This document shows positions 51,996 through 60,960 of a stretch of DNA of 64,000 nucleotides, piece by piece (within the stretch, counting starts at the first letter, position 1; the number at the start of each line of letters is the position of its first letter). This DNA comes from Bacteroidales bacterium (lineage in GTDB: Bacteria > Bacteroidota > Bacteroidia > Bacteroidales > BM520), in the NCBI GenBank assembly GCA_031276035.1, contig JAISNV010000034.1, positions 1-64,000 of the forward strand, in the 5' to 3' direction. Below the pieces are notes generated by a model. It was not told where the DNA came from. It ran no database searches and saw nothing but the letters and a program-made list of their open reading frames with translations. A program made the position numbers and the translations under genes.

Positions 51996-53041
51996 AATTC
52001 TTCGAAGTTTGTTTGAGTGCCCATATGCCCTATTCTAAAAACTTTCCCTTTTAATTCACCGTAGTTACCGCCAAAAACAATTCCTTTTTCTCTCATCTTT
52101 TTATCATATTTTTCCCAAGTATATCCATCAGGAATATAAGCGGCTGTAACCGTAGGGGAAGAATATTCAACTTTACGAGGAAATAGCTGTATTCCGGCTT
52201 CTTTTAATTTCATGATAACTTTCTGCGAACAGTCTTTATGTCTTTTAACAACATTATCAAACCCTTCGACAAAAATATTTTGAGTGGATTGATACAATTG
52301 AGCAATATTTACCCAACTTGGCGTATAAGGGAAGTATCCTGTTTTTTTAACATCCTTAAAAGGAAGTAGAGCATCATATCCTTGATAGTTAACCTTTTCT
52401 ATTATTTCCCAAGCTTTATTACTAACTGTAAGAAAACATGTATTTGGTGGTGCGGACAATGCTTTTTGTGTTCCGCCCAGACAAAGATCAATATTATTTT
52501 TATCAGCATTTATATGTACCGCACCTACGGACGATACGGCATCCACATAAAAAAGGGGAACGTTATACATTTTTTTCAACTTTCCCAACACTGTAAGATC
52601 ATTAAGTATTCCGCTTGGAGTTTCACAATGAACTGCCGTAATCATCTTCGGCTTAAATTCTGCAATAGTTTTTTCAATCAAATAATAATCTTCAAAACTA
52701 CAGTCATAAGGAAATTCTATAATTTTCACTTCACAACCTATGCTTTCAGCCATTGTTCCAATTCCGGTACCGAAAATGCCGGTTGAAATTGCTAAAACTC
52801 TATCATCAGGAACCAAGCAGCTATTTAATCCGCTCCACAAAGCAAGCATACCTTCGCCCGTCATAATAACAACATCGCCTCTTGTATTAAAAAGTTTTTT
52901 TAAATCGCTTACACAGTTATTGTACAATGTAAGAAATTCCGGCTCAACATCAGCCGAACCGAAATTCATCAATCCAATATTTAAAACATTTTCAGAAACT
53001 GTTGTTGGTCCCGGAAAAAACGAATATCTATACGTTTTCAT
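51983..53041 (-). CDS. Class V pyridoxal-phosphate-dependent aminotransferase (alanine-glyoxylate/serine-pyruvate type)
   Basis: A 352-residue cytoplasmic PLP enzyme of fold type I, class V. The catalytic lysine is K193 in GGTQKALSAPPNT, and D167 in VDAVSSVGA contacts the pyridine nitrogen. The starting motif FFPGPTTVSENVL and the TGEGMLALWSGL block match the alanine-glyoxylate/serine-pyruvate aminotransferase group, which also contains 2-aminoethylphosphonate transaminase. Substrate preference cannot be fixed. The 50-nt gap to tnaA upstream and the overlap with the membrane protein downstream make a three-gene unit, suggesting amino-acid breakdown; the cofactor is shared with tryptophanase. 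Confidence 0.88.
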   Translation of the reverse strand: MKTYRYSFFPGPTTVSENVLNIGLMNFGSADVEPEFLTLYNNCVSDLKKLFNTRGDVVIMTGEGMLALWSGLNSCLVPDDRVLAISTGIFGTGIGTMAESIGCEVKIIEFPYDCSFEDYYLIEKTIAEFKPKMITAVHCETPSGILNDLTVLGKLKKMYNVPLFYVDAVSSVGAVHINADKNNIDLCLGGTQKALSAPPNTCFLTVSNKAWEIIEKVNYQGYDALLPFKDVKKTGYFPYTPSWVNIAQLYQSTQNIFVEGFDNVVKRHKDCSQKVIMKLKEAGIQLFPRKVEYSSPTVTAAYIPDGYTWEKYDKKMREKGIVFGGNYGELKGKVFRIGHMGTQTNFEELCLF

Positions 53042-53091
53042 GAGAATTACAAGATTAAATTATAATTTCAAATAAAAAATGGTCAATTAAT

Positions 53092-54468
53092 TTATTTCAG
53101 CGGTTCTAATTTAACGGTAAAGTGTCTCATTAGTTCGGCTTCCCAAACAATTTTTACTCCTCTTGTGATAGATTCTCTTCTATCATATACATTTTTCAGA
53201 GCAACAGCAACAACATCCATATGATTATTTGTATAAACACGTCTTGGAATTGCAAGTCTCAGCAAATCAAGTCCGTTGAAACGATTTTCACGAGTAACCG
53301 GATCTCTGTCGGCTAATAAATATCCTATTTCGCAACCACGAATACCAGCTTCAAGATATAATTCGATAGTTAAAGTTTGAGCAGGAAATTCATTTTTAGG
53401 GACATGAGTTAAAACTTTAGGAGCATCAACAAATATAGCATGGCCACCTGCAGGTCTTTGGTAAGGAATATTAAAGTCGTCTAATCTTTTAGCAAGATAT
53501 TCAACTTGTTTAATACGTGTTTCAAGATTTTCAAATTCAGTATTTTCATCCAAACCTACTGCAAGAGCATTCATATCTCTTCCGCTCATTCCTCCGTACG
53601 TTATATAACCTTCGTAAACGATTGTTTTAACCTTAGCACTTTCATACCATTCTTCCAAATTTGTAGCAATAAATCCGCCCATATTAACAATAGCATCTTT
53701 CTTAGCGCTCATAGTCATACCGTCTGCAAAGGTGAACATTTCACGACAGATTTCTTTTATTGTTTTATTTTCGTAGCCCTTTTCTCTTACTTTGATAAAA
53801 TATGCATTTTCGGCAAAACGAGCCGAATCAAATAAAACCGGTTTATTATATTTCTTAGCAACTTCACGAACTTCGCGGAGATTTTGCATAGAAACAGGTT
53901 GTCCGCCAGCAGTATTATTAGTAATCGTAACAATAATAAACGGAACATTACCTGCATTTTCAGCAAGGAATCTCTCCAATTTTGTTACATCAACATTTCC
54001 TTTAAAAGGAATTTCGAGTTGAGTATTTTTTGCTTCATCAACAGTAAGATCAACGGCAAAAGCTTTACGGGATTCTATATGACCTTTTGTTGTATCGAAA
54101 TGAGAATTTCCGGGTATATAATCACCTTCATGAACTAAACAAGAAAAAAGAACATTTTCAGCGGCTCTACCTTGGTGAGTCGGGATAACATATTTAAATC
54201 CTGTTATTTTAGTTATCATATCTTTCATTTTATAGAAAGAATTAGCACCTGCATAACTTTCATCACCGACCATCATTTCCGCCCATTGGCGGTCACTCAT
54301 TGCACCGGTTCCCGAATCGGTAATCAAATCAATATATACTTGTTCCGCTTTTAATTGAAAAACGTTATAATTAGCCTCCTTAATCCATTGTTTTCTTTCT
54401 TCGAGGGTACTACGTTTAATCGGTTCAATCATCTTAATTTTATAAGACTCTGCAAAAGGTAATTTCAT
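53092..54468 (-). CDS. tnaA: Tryptophanase
   Basis: A 458-residue PLP enzyme that splits tryptophan into indole, pyruvate and ammonia. The cofactor lysine is K257 in MSAKKDAIVNMGG, and DSARFAENAYFIK precedes it. Three positions separate tryptophanase from tyrosine phenol-lyase: here they read SHFDTTKGH (Asp125), GIRGCEIG and RHFTVKL, as in tryptophanase, whereas tyrosine phenol-lyase has FTTT, SMERG and RFFTARF. No leader peptide with a tnaC-like Trp codon is visible. A -7 box lies 39 nt upstream. No tryptophan permease gene is adjacent. It heads the unit with the aminotransferase and the membrane protein. Confidence 0.93.
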   Translation of the reverse strand: MKLPFAESYKIKMIEPIKRSTLEERKQWIKEANYNVFQLKAEQVYIDLITDSGTGAMSDRQWAEMMVGDESYAGANSFYKMKDMITKITGFKYVIPTHQGRAAENVLFSCLVHEGDYIPGNSHFDTTKGHIESRKAFAVDLTVDEAKNTQLEIPFKGNVDVTKLERFLAENAGNVPFIIVTITNNTAGGQPVSMQNLREVREVAKKYNKPVLFDSARFAENAYFIKVREKGYENKTIKEICREMFTFADGMTMSAKKDAIVNMGGFIATNLEEWYESAKVKTIVYEGYITYGGMSGRDMNALAVGLDENTEFENLETRIKQVEYLAKRLDDFNIPYQRPAGGHAIFVDAPKVLTHVPKNEFPAQTLTIELYLEAGIRGCEIGYLLADRDPVTRENRFNGLDLLRLAIPRRVYTNNHMDVVAVALKNVYDRRESITRGVKIVWEAELMRHFTVKLEPLK

Positions 54469-54506
54469 TTATAATTATTTTTAAAGTTAAATTCAATTTT
54501 TTTATG

Positions 54507-54514
54507 CAAAGATA
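54507..54514 (-). promoter_or_regulatory. -7 promoter box of tnaA
   Basis: TATCTTTG on the minus strand, 38 nt upstream of the tnaA start codon; matches TAnnTTTG. Confidence 0.55.
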
Positions 54515-54715
54515 TGAAATAATTAAACATTTAGAATTAAAATTTTAGAATTGATATAATGATGTGATCTTTTTTGATAACGCCGAAAAATATTAAATTC
54601 CGTAAGTTTTTTAGTATCTTTTCCTGAAAAAGTCTGAATTATAAGAAAATTAACAGACGTAGTAAAAATCATTATTTTGTTCGAATAATTAAATATTTGA
54701 TTGAAAATAAAAATG

Positions 54716-54848
54716 CCCTAGACTTAGAAAGTCGAAAAATAATTTTATCTGCTTAAGAAGTTTTACTAGCTTTTCTATTTCTCCCTAGACTTAGAAAGTC
54801 TTTATTGTCAAATATTTGTTATCTATATTCACTAAACTTAGAAAGTTT
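54716..54848. repeat. Three copies of a palindromic motif (GACTT-AGA-AAGTC)
   Basis: CCCTAGACTTAGAAAGTC occurs identically at 54716-54733 and 54783-54800 (67 bp apart). A third copy, ACTAAACTTAGAAAGTTT, lies at 54831-54848 (48 bp further). In the third the outer G is A and the outer C is T, so both arms changed together and the dyad symmetry was kept. They lie upstream of the -7 box at 54902 and about 200-340 bp upstream of tnaA. The same core recurs at 18418 and 58091-58119. Confidence 0.8.
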
Positions 54849-54901
54849 CTTTTATTTTTAAAAAATATTGTGTTTAAGTTTGATTTTTAAAAAAAAGTTT
54901 C

Positions 54902-54909
54902 TAATTTTG
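54902..54909 (+). promoter_or_regulatory. -7 promoter box of the T9SS propeller/CBM9-like gene
   Basis: TAATTTTG, matching TAnnTTTG, 110 nt before the ATG at 55020. The nearest copy of the palindromic motif ends 53 bp upstream of it. Confidence 0.45.
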
Positions 54910-55019
54910 TTGCCAAATATAATGCAGAAAAAGGATTTTTTATAGAGATTTAATATATAAAAACATGTATAAGTTCACATGTTTTTAAATATAAATATAA
55001 ACCTTAAATTTTTATCTTT

Positions 55020-57980
55020 ATGAAAAATTTTTATTCTTTTTTGTTCTTTTTAATTCTGGTAGTATTTTATTCTACTAATGCATATTCCCAACAATATGCG
55101 GCTTCTAAACTTATCACAAACAGTGACGGAGTGTCCTATAAACTTGATTATTTAAATACAGCTTCTCCTCAAAAACAGTCTGATGCAGTTGCAGAAAATG
55201 TTGAGATAATTTGGTCAAAATCTGAATCCTATTCAATTGGTGAGCATGTGTATTATTCTAAAGAAACCGAAAAAAGTTTTGTTAATTGGGCTTTAAATGA
55301 TAATCGCGTAGCTCAATACGGAAATACAAATTCCGCTATTTGGGAATTTCCAACTTCATTCGATTTTACAAAAGCTTTTTCAAATAAGGAAGGAAGTTTA
55401 TACATTGTAACAGATGGAACGGAAATATATGTTCTAGATCCGGTTACCGGAAATCTTCTTTGGGAAAAAAGTATTGCTTCGGGAGTTTCTTATGCTGCGG
55501 CTTATCCCGACGGAACAGGTTTTTATTTTAGCGACGGCGATTACAAAGTATATTCTTGTCTGATAAATTCTCAAACACCAGTATGGACAATACAAGCCGA
55601 AAATGGTATTGTAGGCATCAATATTTCCGAAGATCATTCTCAAGTAATTATTTGTCTATCGCAACCTGCAACAAAAGCATTAATCATTGATCCTCAAAAT
55701 GGGAATGTAAAACAAGAATTATACTATTATAATAATTCTCCAACACAAACTCCGGCTTTTAGTGCTAATGGTGAATATTTGGCTATGGCCGATTTTAGTG
55801 GTAAAGGTACTTTATACAAGCTGGTAAACGGTACATATGAACAACAATGGCAAACATCTTTACAACATTCAAGTTCATCTTCAACATGGGGAAGTGGCAT
55901 CGCTATATCAGCTGACGGTTCTACAATTGCATTTGGAACTCTTGGTTTTACAAGTACCGGTTATATGGGTTCAGTATATGCTTTCAACAATTATTCCGGA
56001 GAACCTGTATGGTCATTTCATGATTGTGGAGATCAAATATGTTATATTTCCATTACCGATGATGGTAGTTTAATAGCCTGTGCAGGCTATGGTCCGTTGG
56101 ATCATTCAAGTCCCGATTTGTATATTTTCCGCAAAGAAAGTTCCGAACCAATTTCTACACTTGGCACTTCCGGTTCATTTTCTTATGTAGATATAGCTTC
56201 GGACGGTTCAAAAGGAATTACTGCCGGAAAGGGTGTACATGCTCGAGAAATGGGATATGGAGGTCAGGCATATTTTTTTAACCCGGTACCTTCAACATTC
56301 GGTAATCTTAGCGGAATTGCAGACCTTATAGGTAACGACGATAATAGCTTAGTTTTAATCACTCTAGAAAACATTGATGATTATTATGCTTATTCTAAAG
56401 TTTCCGGTGATTTCGACATAAAATATATACCTGCCGGTACATATTCATTAACTGCTTCTAAACAAGGGTATTATTCACAAACTGTTGAAAATATTGTTAT
56501 TACTGCCGGTAATACTACTAATATTAATATAGATTTACAACCTGCCGGAGAAGCTGTTAAAAATTTATTTGCCTCTCAAGGCGCATATCCAACTGTTAAT
56601 CTCAGCTGGAATGAATACGAAGGTTCTTGCATAGGATATAATATTTATAGAAAACAAAACGAAAATGCTCCGTTTACAGATGTTTTTGCATCAGTTGGTG
56701 TAAATGAAACCGAATTTATTGATGATACGGCGCTACCTACATTCAATTATTATTATACAGTGACTGCTATTATCACCGCAGACTTGGAAGGTCCTTTTTC
56801 AAATACGGCATTGGGCTATACCTTAACATCATTTATTACTAAAGAAATTGATATATATAATACTTCAATAATTCCGAATATTGATGGTGTAATATCTGCC
56901 GGAGAATGGGATGATGCTTTTGTTTTCGATGCTTCGGATTTTCTCGGTAGTGACGGATCTTATCAACCAGTAGGAAGTGTTATTATGTACATTAAAGCAG
57001 ATGAAGATAATTTATATGTTGCCGTTGAAAATAAAAATGATACTCAACTAAGTTCAGGTGATAGAACTGCTTTTTATATTGATGACAATTTTAACGGTGT
57101 ATATGAAGAATCCGGTAATGATTCGGAAGGAAATTACTGGATAAATTATGGACCTGCAGGAACTTATAGCGTTCAATATCGACCCATTTATAATACCGGT
57201 GGTGTTGGTGATACATATACCCTAACCTGTGATGTAGCAGCTTCTGACGCAGTCGGTTACGTTGTTGCGGAATTTACTCTTCCTATAGGCTCGGATGATC
57301 ATGATATTACACCCGGTAACATGAATAAGAGCAAAGCATACATATATGTCAGAGACGGTGCTTATGGTAATCAAGATGGTCAATGGCCCTATGATAATGC
57401 CGAAACATTTGTACCTGTTGGATACGGTATAATGAATTTCTATGCAACAGATGATGTTCCTCCACCACCTGAAAATTTACGTTATAATCCTAGCTATTTT
57501 AATTCTCCCGAATTTGTAGCTATTTCTTGGGATATGCCCGAAATAAATGATTTAGATTATTTTAATGTTACTGTTAAAAATGTTAACTCCGGAAATGAGG
57601 AAATTATAGAAACGCCAGGGAATCAAATTATTTATAATGTTGAAGATTTAACAACCTATAATGTAACTGTAACAACTGTTGATAAAGCCGGACAAGAATC
57701 TGTTGACTCGGAAAATCTTGAAATTATAACAAATTTTATGGGAATAGTTGATTTTGATAAAAGTTCTTTTATCATCTATCCTAATCCTACTAGCAATATT
57801 TTAAATATCAAAACAGAAACAAACAAAAATAATATTGTTGAAATATATAATATTTCGGGCAATATTGTTGGAAAATATGAAATGTCAAATAATGCTCTTA
57901 ATATCGATGTTTCAAAATTATCAAACGGTATTTATTTTATTAAACTTGGAAAGTCTGTTCGGAAGTTTATAAAGCATTAA
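55020..57980 (+). CDS. T9SS-secreted protein with beta-propeller, carboxypeptidase-regulatory-like, fibronectin III and CBM9-like domains
   Basis: A 986-residue secreted protein. Signal peptide about 1-24 (ending NAYSQ). Residues about 90-430 are a PQQ/WD40-like beta-propeller with repeated ISxDGSxIAFGT- and VYAFNNYSGEPVWSF-type blades. A carboxypeptidase-regulatory-like domain (about 440-510) and a fibronectin III module (about 515-605) follow. A CBM9-like carbohydrate-binding domain lies at about 620-810 (PNIDGVISAGEWDDAF, DNLYVAVEN and TAFYIDDNFNGVYE), then a second fibronectin module. The T9SS type A sorting domain is at about 915-986, starting at IYPNPTSN. No catalytic residues were identified. 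Binding of a surface glycan or protein is likely. A terminator follows the stop codon. Confidence 0.88.
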   Translation: MKNFYSFLFFLILVVFYSTNAYSQQYAASKLITNSDGVSYKLDYLNTASPQKQSDAVAENVEIIWSKSESYSIGEHVYYSKETEKSFVNWALNDNRVAQYGNTNSAIWEFPTSFDFTKAFSNKEGSLYIVTDGTEIYVLDPVTGNLLWEKSIASGVSYAAAYPDGTGFYFSDGDYKVYSCLINSQTPVWTIQAENGIVGINISEDHSQVIICLSQPATKALIIDPQNGNVKQELYYYNNSPTQTPAFSANGEYLAMADFSGKGTLYKLVNGTYEQQWQTSLQHSSSSSTWGSGIAISADGSTIAFGTLGFTSTGYMGSVYAFNNYSGEPVWSFHDCGDQICYISITDDGSLIACAGYGPLDHSSPDLYIFRKESSEPISTLGTSGSFSYVDIASDGSKGITAGKGVHAREMGYGGQAYFFNPVPSTFGNLSGIADLIGNDDNSLVLITLENIDDYYAYSKVSGDFDIKYIPAGTYSLTASKQGYYSQTVENIVITAGNTTNINIDLQPAGEAVKNLFASQGAYPTVNLSWNEYEGSCIGYNIYRKQNENAPFTDVFASVGVNETEFIDDTALPTFNYYYTVTAIITADLEGPFSNTALGYTLTSFITKEIDIYNTSIIPNIDGVISAGEWDDAFVFDASDFLGSDGSYQPVGSVIMYIKADEDNLYVAVENKNDTQLSSGDRTAFYIDDNFNGVYEESGNDSEGNYWINYGPAGTYSVQYRPIYNTGGVGDTYTLTCDVAASDAVGYVVAEFTLPIGSDDHDITPGNMNKSKAYIYVRDGAYGNQDGQWPYDNAETFVPVGYGIMNFYATDDVPPPPENLRYNPSYFNSPEFVAISWDMPEINDLDYFNVTVKNVNSGNEEIIETPGNQIIYNVEDLTTYNVTVTTVDKAGQESVDSENLEIITNFMGIVDFDKSSFIIYPNPTSNILNIKTETNKNNIVEIYNISGNIVGKYEMSNNALNIDVSKLSNGIYFIKLGKSVRKFIKH

Positions 57981-58007
57981 CTAGTAATTAATCTTAGACC
58001 ATATTTT

Positions 58008-58042
58008 AAGGAGGTATATATTTTGATGTACCTCCTTTTTAT
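58008..58042 (+). terminator. Terminator of the T9SS propeller gene
   Basis: AAGGAGGTA (58008-58016) pairs with TACCTCCTT (58029-58037) around a 12-nt loop, followed by TTTATTTATT. It lies 27 nt after the stop codon. Confidence 0.8.
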
Positions 58043-58090
58043 TTATTAAATTGTTTATATCGTATGGATTAATCATATCAAAAATATAAA

Positions 58091-58119
58091 ACTTTCTAAG
58101 TCTATAAGACTTGGAAAGT
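58091..58119. repeat. Hairpin formed by two copies of the AGACTTAGAAAGT motif
   Basis: ACTTTCTAAGTCT (58091-58103), a three-base loop ATA, then AGACTTGGAAAGT (58107-58119). The arms are complementary over 13 positions, with one T-G pair. The motif core is that of the repeats at 54716-54848 and 18418. It lies downstream of the terminator, in the interval before the aminopeptidase promoter box. Confidence 0.75.
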
Positions 58120-58174
58120 GAAACAAAAATCTTTCTTTTTTCTTAAAAAAGATTCATTCTTTAAATTATATATT

Positions 58175-58182
58175 TAAATTTG
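58175..58182 (+). promoter_or_regulatory. -7 promoter box of the leucyl aminopeptidase gene
   Basis: TAAATTTG, matching TAnnTTTG, 30 nt before the ATG at 58213. Confidence 0.45.
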
Positions 58183-58212
58183 CATGTAAAATAATTGATT
58201 ATCTACTTAAAA

Positions 58213-59628
58213 ATGAAAATATCCACTACAAAACAAAAAACATATCATAAGGTATATCTTGATTATAGTTTAGATATAATAGAACGACTTGCTTTTACTG
58301 AAAAAGAAGTTGTATATATCAAGGAAAAATATTTAACTGATAAAAAGAAACAAATAATTGTTTTAAACAGGTTTGATGAAAAATTGTTTCTCTGTTTATG
58401 TCAAAATGATGATTTGGAAAATTTCAGATGTTTGGGGAATGATATTCAGAAGTATATTAATGAAGATAAAAAAACCATTTTTTCTTTTGAAAGTTTTATT
58501 GATAATGAAGATTTCTCATTTGCTTTTCTTGAAGGTTTAATTCTCGGCAATTACGCTTTCGACAAATATCTTTCAAAAAAGAAAGAAAAAATCGAACATA
58601 TTATCATTCTATCTGCTTTTTCTAAAGAAAACACAGTCTTGTTATTAAATCTTTGTGATGCAGTAATTATTGCTCGTGATTTGGTTAATGAACCTGTTAC
58701 AGCAGTAAATTCAATTATTTTTGCCGAAAAAGTAAAAGAATTAGGTAAAACCGCAGGGTTTAAAGTTGACATCTTTAATAAAACAAAATTAGAAAGTTTG
58801 AAATTCGGCGGATTACTCGCTGTAAATAAAGGAAGTATAGATCCTCCTACTTTTTCTATAATGGAATGGAAACCAAGAAATCATATCAACAAAAAACCTT
58901 ATATATTTGTCGGTAAAGGTGTTACTTATGATTCAGGGGGAATGAATATTAAGACAGACAGATATATGGAAGACATGAAGAGCGACATGGCTGGTGGTGC
59001 TGTTGTTGCAGCACTTTTATATATTGTTGCAAAATCAGAATTACCGATTCATGTCATCGGCCTTGTCCCTGCAACTGATAATAGACTTAATGGAAACGCT
59101 ATGGTCAGCGGAGATATTATTACAATGTTCAATGGAAAGACTGTGGAAATTACTAACACTGATGCGGAGGGACGACTAATTCTTGCCGATGCTTTGAGTT
59201 TTGCGGACAAATATTTGCCGGAGCTTATTATTGATATTGCAACCTTAACCGGCGCAGCTTCAAGAGCAATCGGACCTTATGGAATTGTTGCAATGGGTAA
59301 AGATTTCGGAAATAATATGTCTTTATTAAATTCTGCCGGCAATCAAGTTTATGAAAGAATTGTAGAATTTCCTTTCTGGGAAGAATACGACAAACTTAAC
59401 ATGTCTGAAATTGCAGATGTTAACAATGTAAGCTCAGGAGGCTATGCAGGAGCTATTACTGCAGGAAAGTTTTTGGCCAATTTTACCGAATCTCCTTATA
59501 TTCATTTGGATATTGCGGGCCCTGCTTTCATCAAGAAAAGAATGGAATACAGAGTATCCGGAGCTACAGGTTGCGGTGTAAGATTATTATTTACGTTTCT
59601 AAAAAATCTTTTAAATAATAATTATTAA
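58213..59628 (+). CDS. Leucyl aminopeptidase (M17 family)
   Basis: A 471-residue cytosolic metallo-aminopeptidase that removes N-terminal residues, preferring leucine, from peptides. The two-metal active site is intact: K235 and D240 in GKGVTYDSGGMNIK, and the signature N315-TDAEGRLILADAL with D317 and E319. The N-terminal domain (1-170) is poorly conserved, as usual for the family. A TTG at 58195 would add six residues, but the ATG at 58213 is preferred because it is the standard codon and starts the homologous part. It lies between two T9SS genes on the same strand, 17 nt upstream of the next, so a shared transcript is likely. Confidence 0.95.
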   Translation: MKISTTKQKTYHKVYLDYSLDIIERLAFTEKEVVYIKEKYLTDKKKQIIVLNRFDEKLFLCLCQNDDLENFRCLGNDIQKYINEDKKTIFSFESFIDNEDFSFAFLEGLILGNYAFDKYLSKKKEKIEHIIILSAFSKENTVLLLNLCDAVIIARDLVNEPVTAVNSIIFAEKVKELGKTAGFKVDIFNKTKLESLKFGGLLAVNKGSIDPPTFSIMEWKPRNHINKKPYIFVGKGVTYDSGGMNIKTDRYMEDMKSDMAGGAVVAALLYIVAKSELPIHVIGLVPATDNRLNGNAMVSGDIITMFNGKTVEITNTDAEGRLILADALSFADKYLPELIIDIATLTGAASRAIGPYGIVAMGKDFGNNMSLLNSAGNQVYERIVEFPFWEEYDKLNMSEIADVNNVSSGGYAGAITAGKFLANFTESPYIHLDIAGPAFIKKRMEYRVSGATGCGVRLLFTFLKNLLNNNY

Positions 59629-59644
59629 TTTAAAACCTTTTACT

Positions 59645-60925
59645 ATGAAAAAATTTACCCTAAGTCTTTTATTAATTGCGTTATTTTGCTTTTCAATAAA
59701 TGCGCAAACTTCATTAACCACAGCTGTCGATTTCGAAACAACAGACTGCCATGGAGAGCCTTTTCACCTCTTTGAAATTTTAGATGGAGGTCAATATGTG
59801 TTAATCGATTTCTTTTTCGTTAATTGTGGTCCTTGTCAAACAGTTACGCCTAAAATTGCCCAAGCATACGAACTTTTAGGTTGTAATGCTCATGACATTT
59901 TCTTTTTGGAAATATCAAGTATGGATTCGGATGCGGCATGCCTGACATGGGTAGAAACATACGGCATTGAATATCCAACTATAAGCGGTCAGCAAGGCGG
60001 TGGAAGTTCAATTTGTAACAATTATGGAATTCCTGCTTATCCGACAATTATTCTCATTGCCCCCGATAGAAGCATTGTTATTCAAGACTTATGGCCGATT
60101 TCAGATGCGAATAATATTGTTAATGCTGTGGGTGCATATGGTGTTAACCCTAACGATTGTGACGCTACTTTTGCTCCTCCAACCAATTTAATTTCTTCAC
60201 TTGATTTCAATGTTGTTGAATTAACTTGGGAAGCACCGGAAGGAAAAAGTGAAGTTACAGGATATAATGTATACAAAGAGAATGAATTAGTGGCAGAAAA
60301 TATAACAAATACAGAGTTTTCTGAAGAATCGGAAGGAGGAACATTCGAATATTGTGTTACAGCCATTTATTCTGATATAGAATCAGGAGAAATTTGTACT
60401 TCTGTAAATGTTATCTTTTGTGATGATGAGATTGATGTAATTCAATTAATCATATGTAAAGATGAAGCGTTAGTTCATATCGAGTGGACGCATGTTTTTA
60501 ATCAGCATTCCGGAAATTTCCTACATTATAATGTATATCGTGATAATGAAGTTATTATAACAACTACCGATAGTTATTATATAGATATAAATCCTCCTTT
60601 AGAAAGTCATATGTATATGATTTCTGCTGTATATTCAGACGGTTGTGAAGCTTTTTCCAATGAAATCGAATGTTATCCAAGTATTATCGGTATAAAAACA
60701 TATAATTCAACTTTTAATATCTATCCTAATCCTGTTGATGATTATATTAATATTAAATTAAATGACGGCACTTTATCAAATAAATATGTTGAAATATATA
60801 ATCTTGTAGGAAATTTAGTTTTAAAACAAAAACTTTCAAATACACAAATAAATGTATCGGCACTTTCTCCCGGATTATATATCATCAATGTAAATAATGT
60901 GCAACAAAAGTTTATTAAACAATAG
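59645..60925 (+). CDS. T9SS-secreted thioredoxin-fold protein with fibronectin III modules
   Basis: A 426-residue exported protein. Signal peptide residues 1-20 (ending SINAQ). Residues about 25-170 form a thioredoxin/AhpC-TSA (redoxin) fold with the active pair C61-G-P-C64 (FFFVNCGPCQTVTP). Two fibronectin III modules follow (about 178-258 and 265-345). A T9SS type A sorting domain ends the protein, starting at NIYPNPVDD near 358 and finishing GLYIINV. A redox-active domain sorted to the outer surface is unusual. It could reduce or isomerise disulfides of other T9SS cargo, or act merely as a binding domain. It follows the aminopeptidase by 17 nt. Confidence 0.88.
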   Translation: MKKFTLSLLLIALFCFSINAQTSLTTAVDFETTDCHGEPFHLFEILDGGQYVLIDFFFVNCGPCQTVTPKIAQAYELLGCNAHDIFFLEISSMDSDAACLTWVETYGIEYPTISGQQGGGSSICNNYGIPAYPTIILIAPDRSIVIQDLWPISDANNIVNAVGAYGVNPNDCDATFAPPTNLISSLDFNVVELTWEAPEGKSEVTGYNVYKENELVAENITNTEFSEESEGGTFEYCVTAIYSDIESGEICTSVNVIFCDDEIDVIQLIICKDEALVHIEWTHVFNQHSGNFLHYNVYRDNEVIITTTDSYYIDINPPLESHMYMISAVYSDGCEAFSNEIECYPSIIGIKTYNSTFNIYPNPVDDYINIKLNDGTLSNKYVEIYNLVGNLVLKQKLSNTQINVSALSPGLYIINVNNVQQKFIKQ

Positions 60926-60960
60926 ATTTATTGAAAAAAATAATTTATATAAAAAATAAA

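Larger units (their letters stand above)
54469..55019. other. Divergent region between tnaA and a T9SS gene, with a triplet palindromic motif
   Basis: 551 bp. It contains the tnaA promoter box TATCTTTG on the minus strand (54514-54507) and three copies of the CTTAGAAAG palindrome at 54716-54733, 54783-54800 and 54831-54848. The plus-strand box TAATTTTG lies at 54902-54909, followed by a leader of about 105 nt before the T9SS gene. No protein gene is visible. Confidence 0.65.

Noticed and set aside
53092-54468. Tyrosine phenol-lyase instead of tryptophanase
   Set aside because: Diagnostic positions (FDTTKGH, GCEIG and RHFTVKL) agree with tryptophanase.
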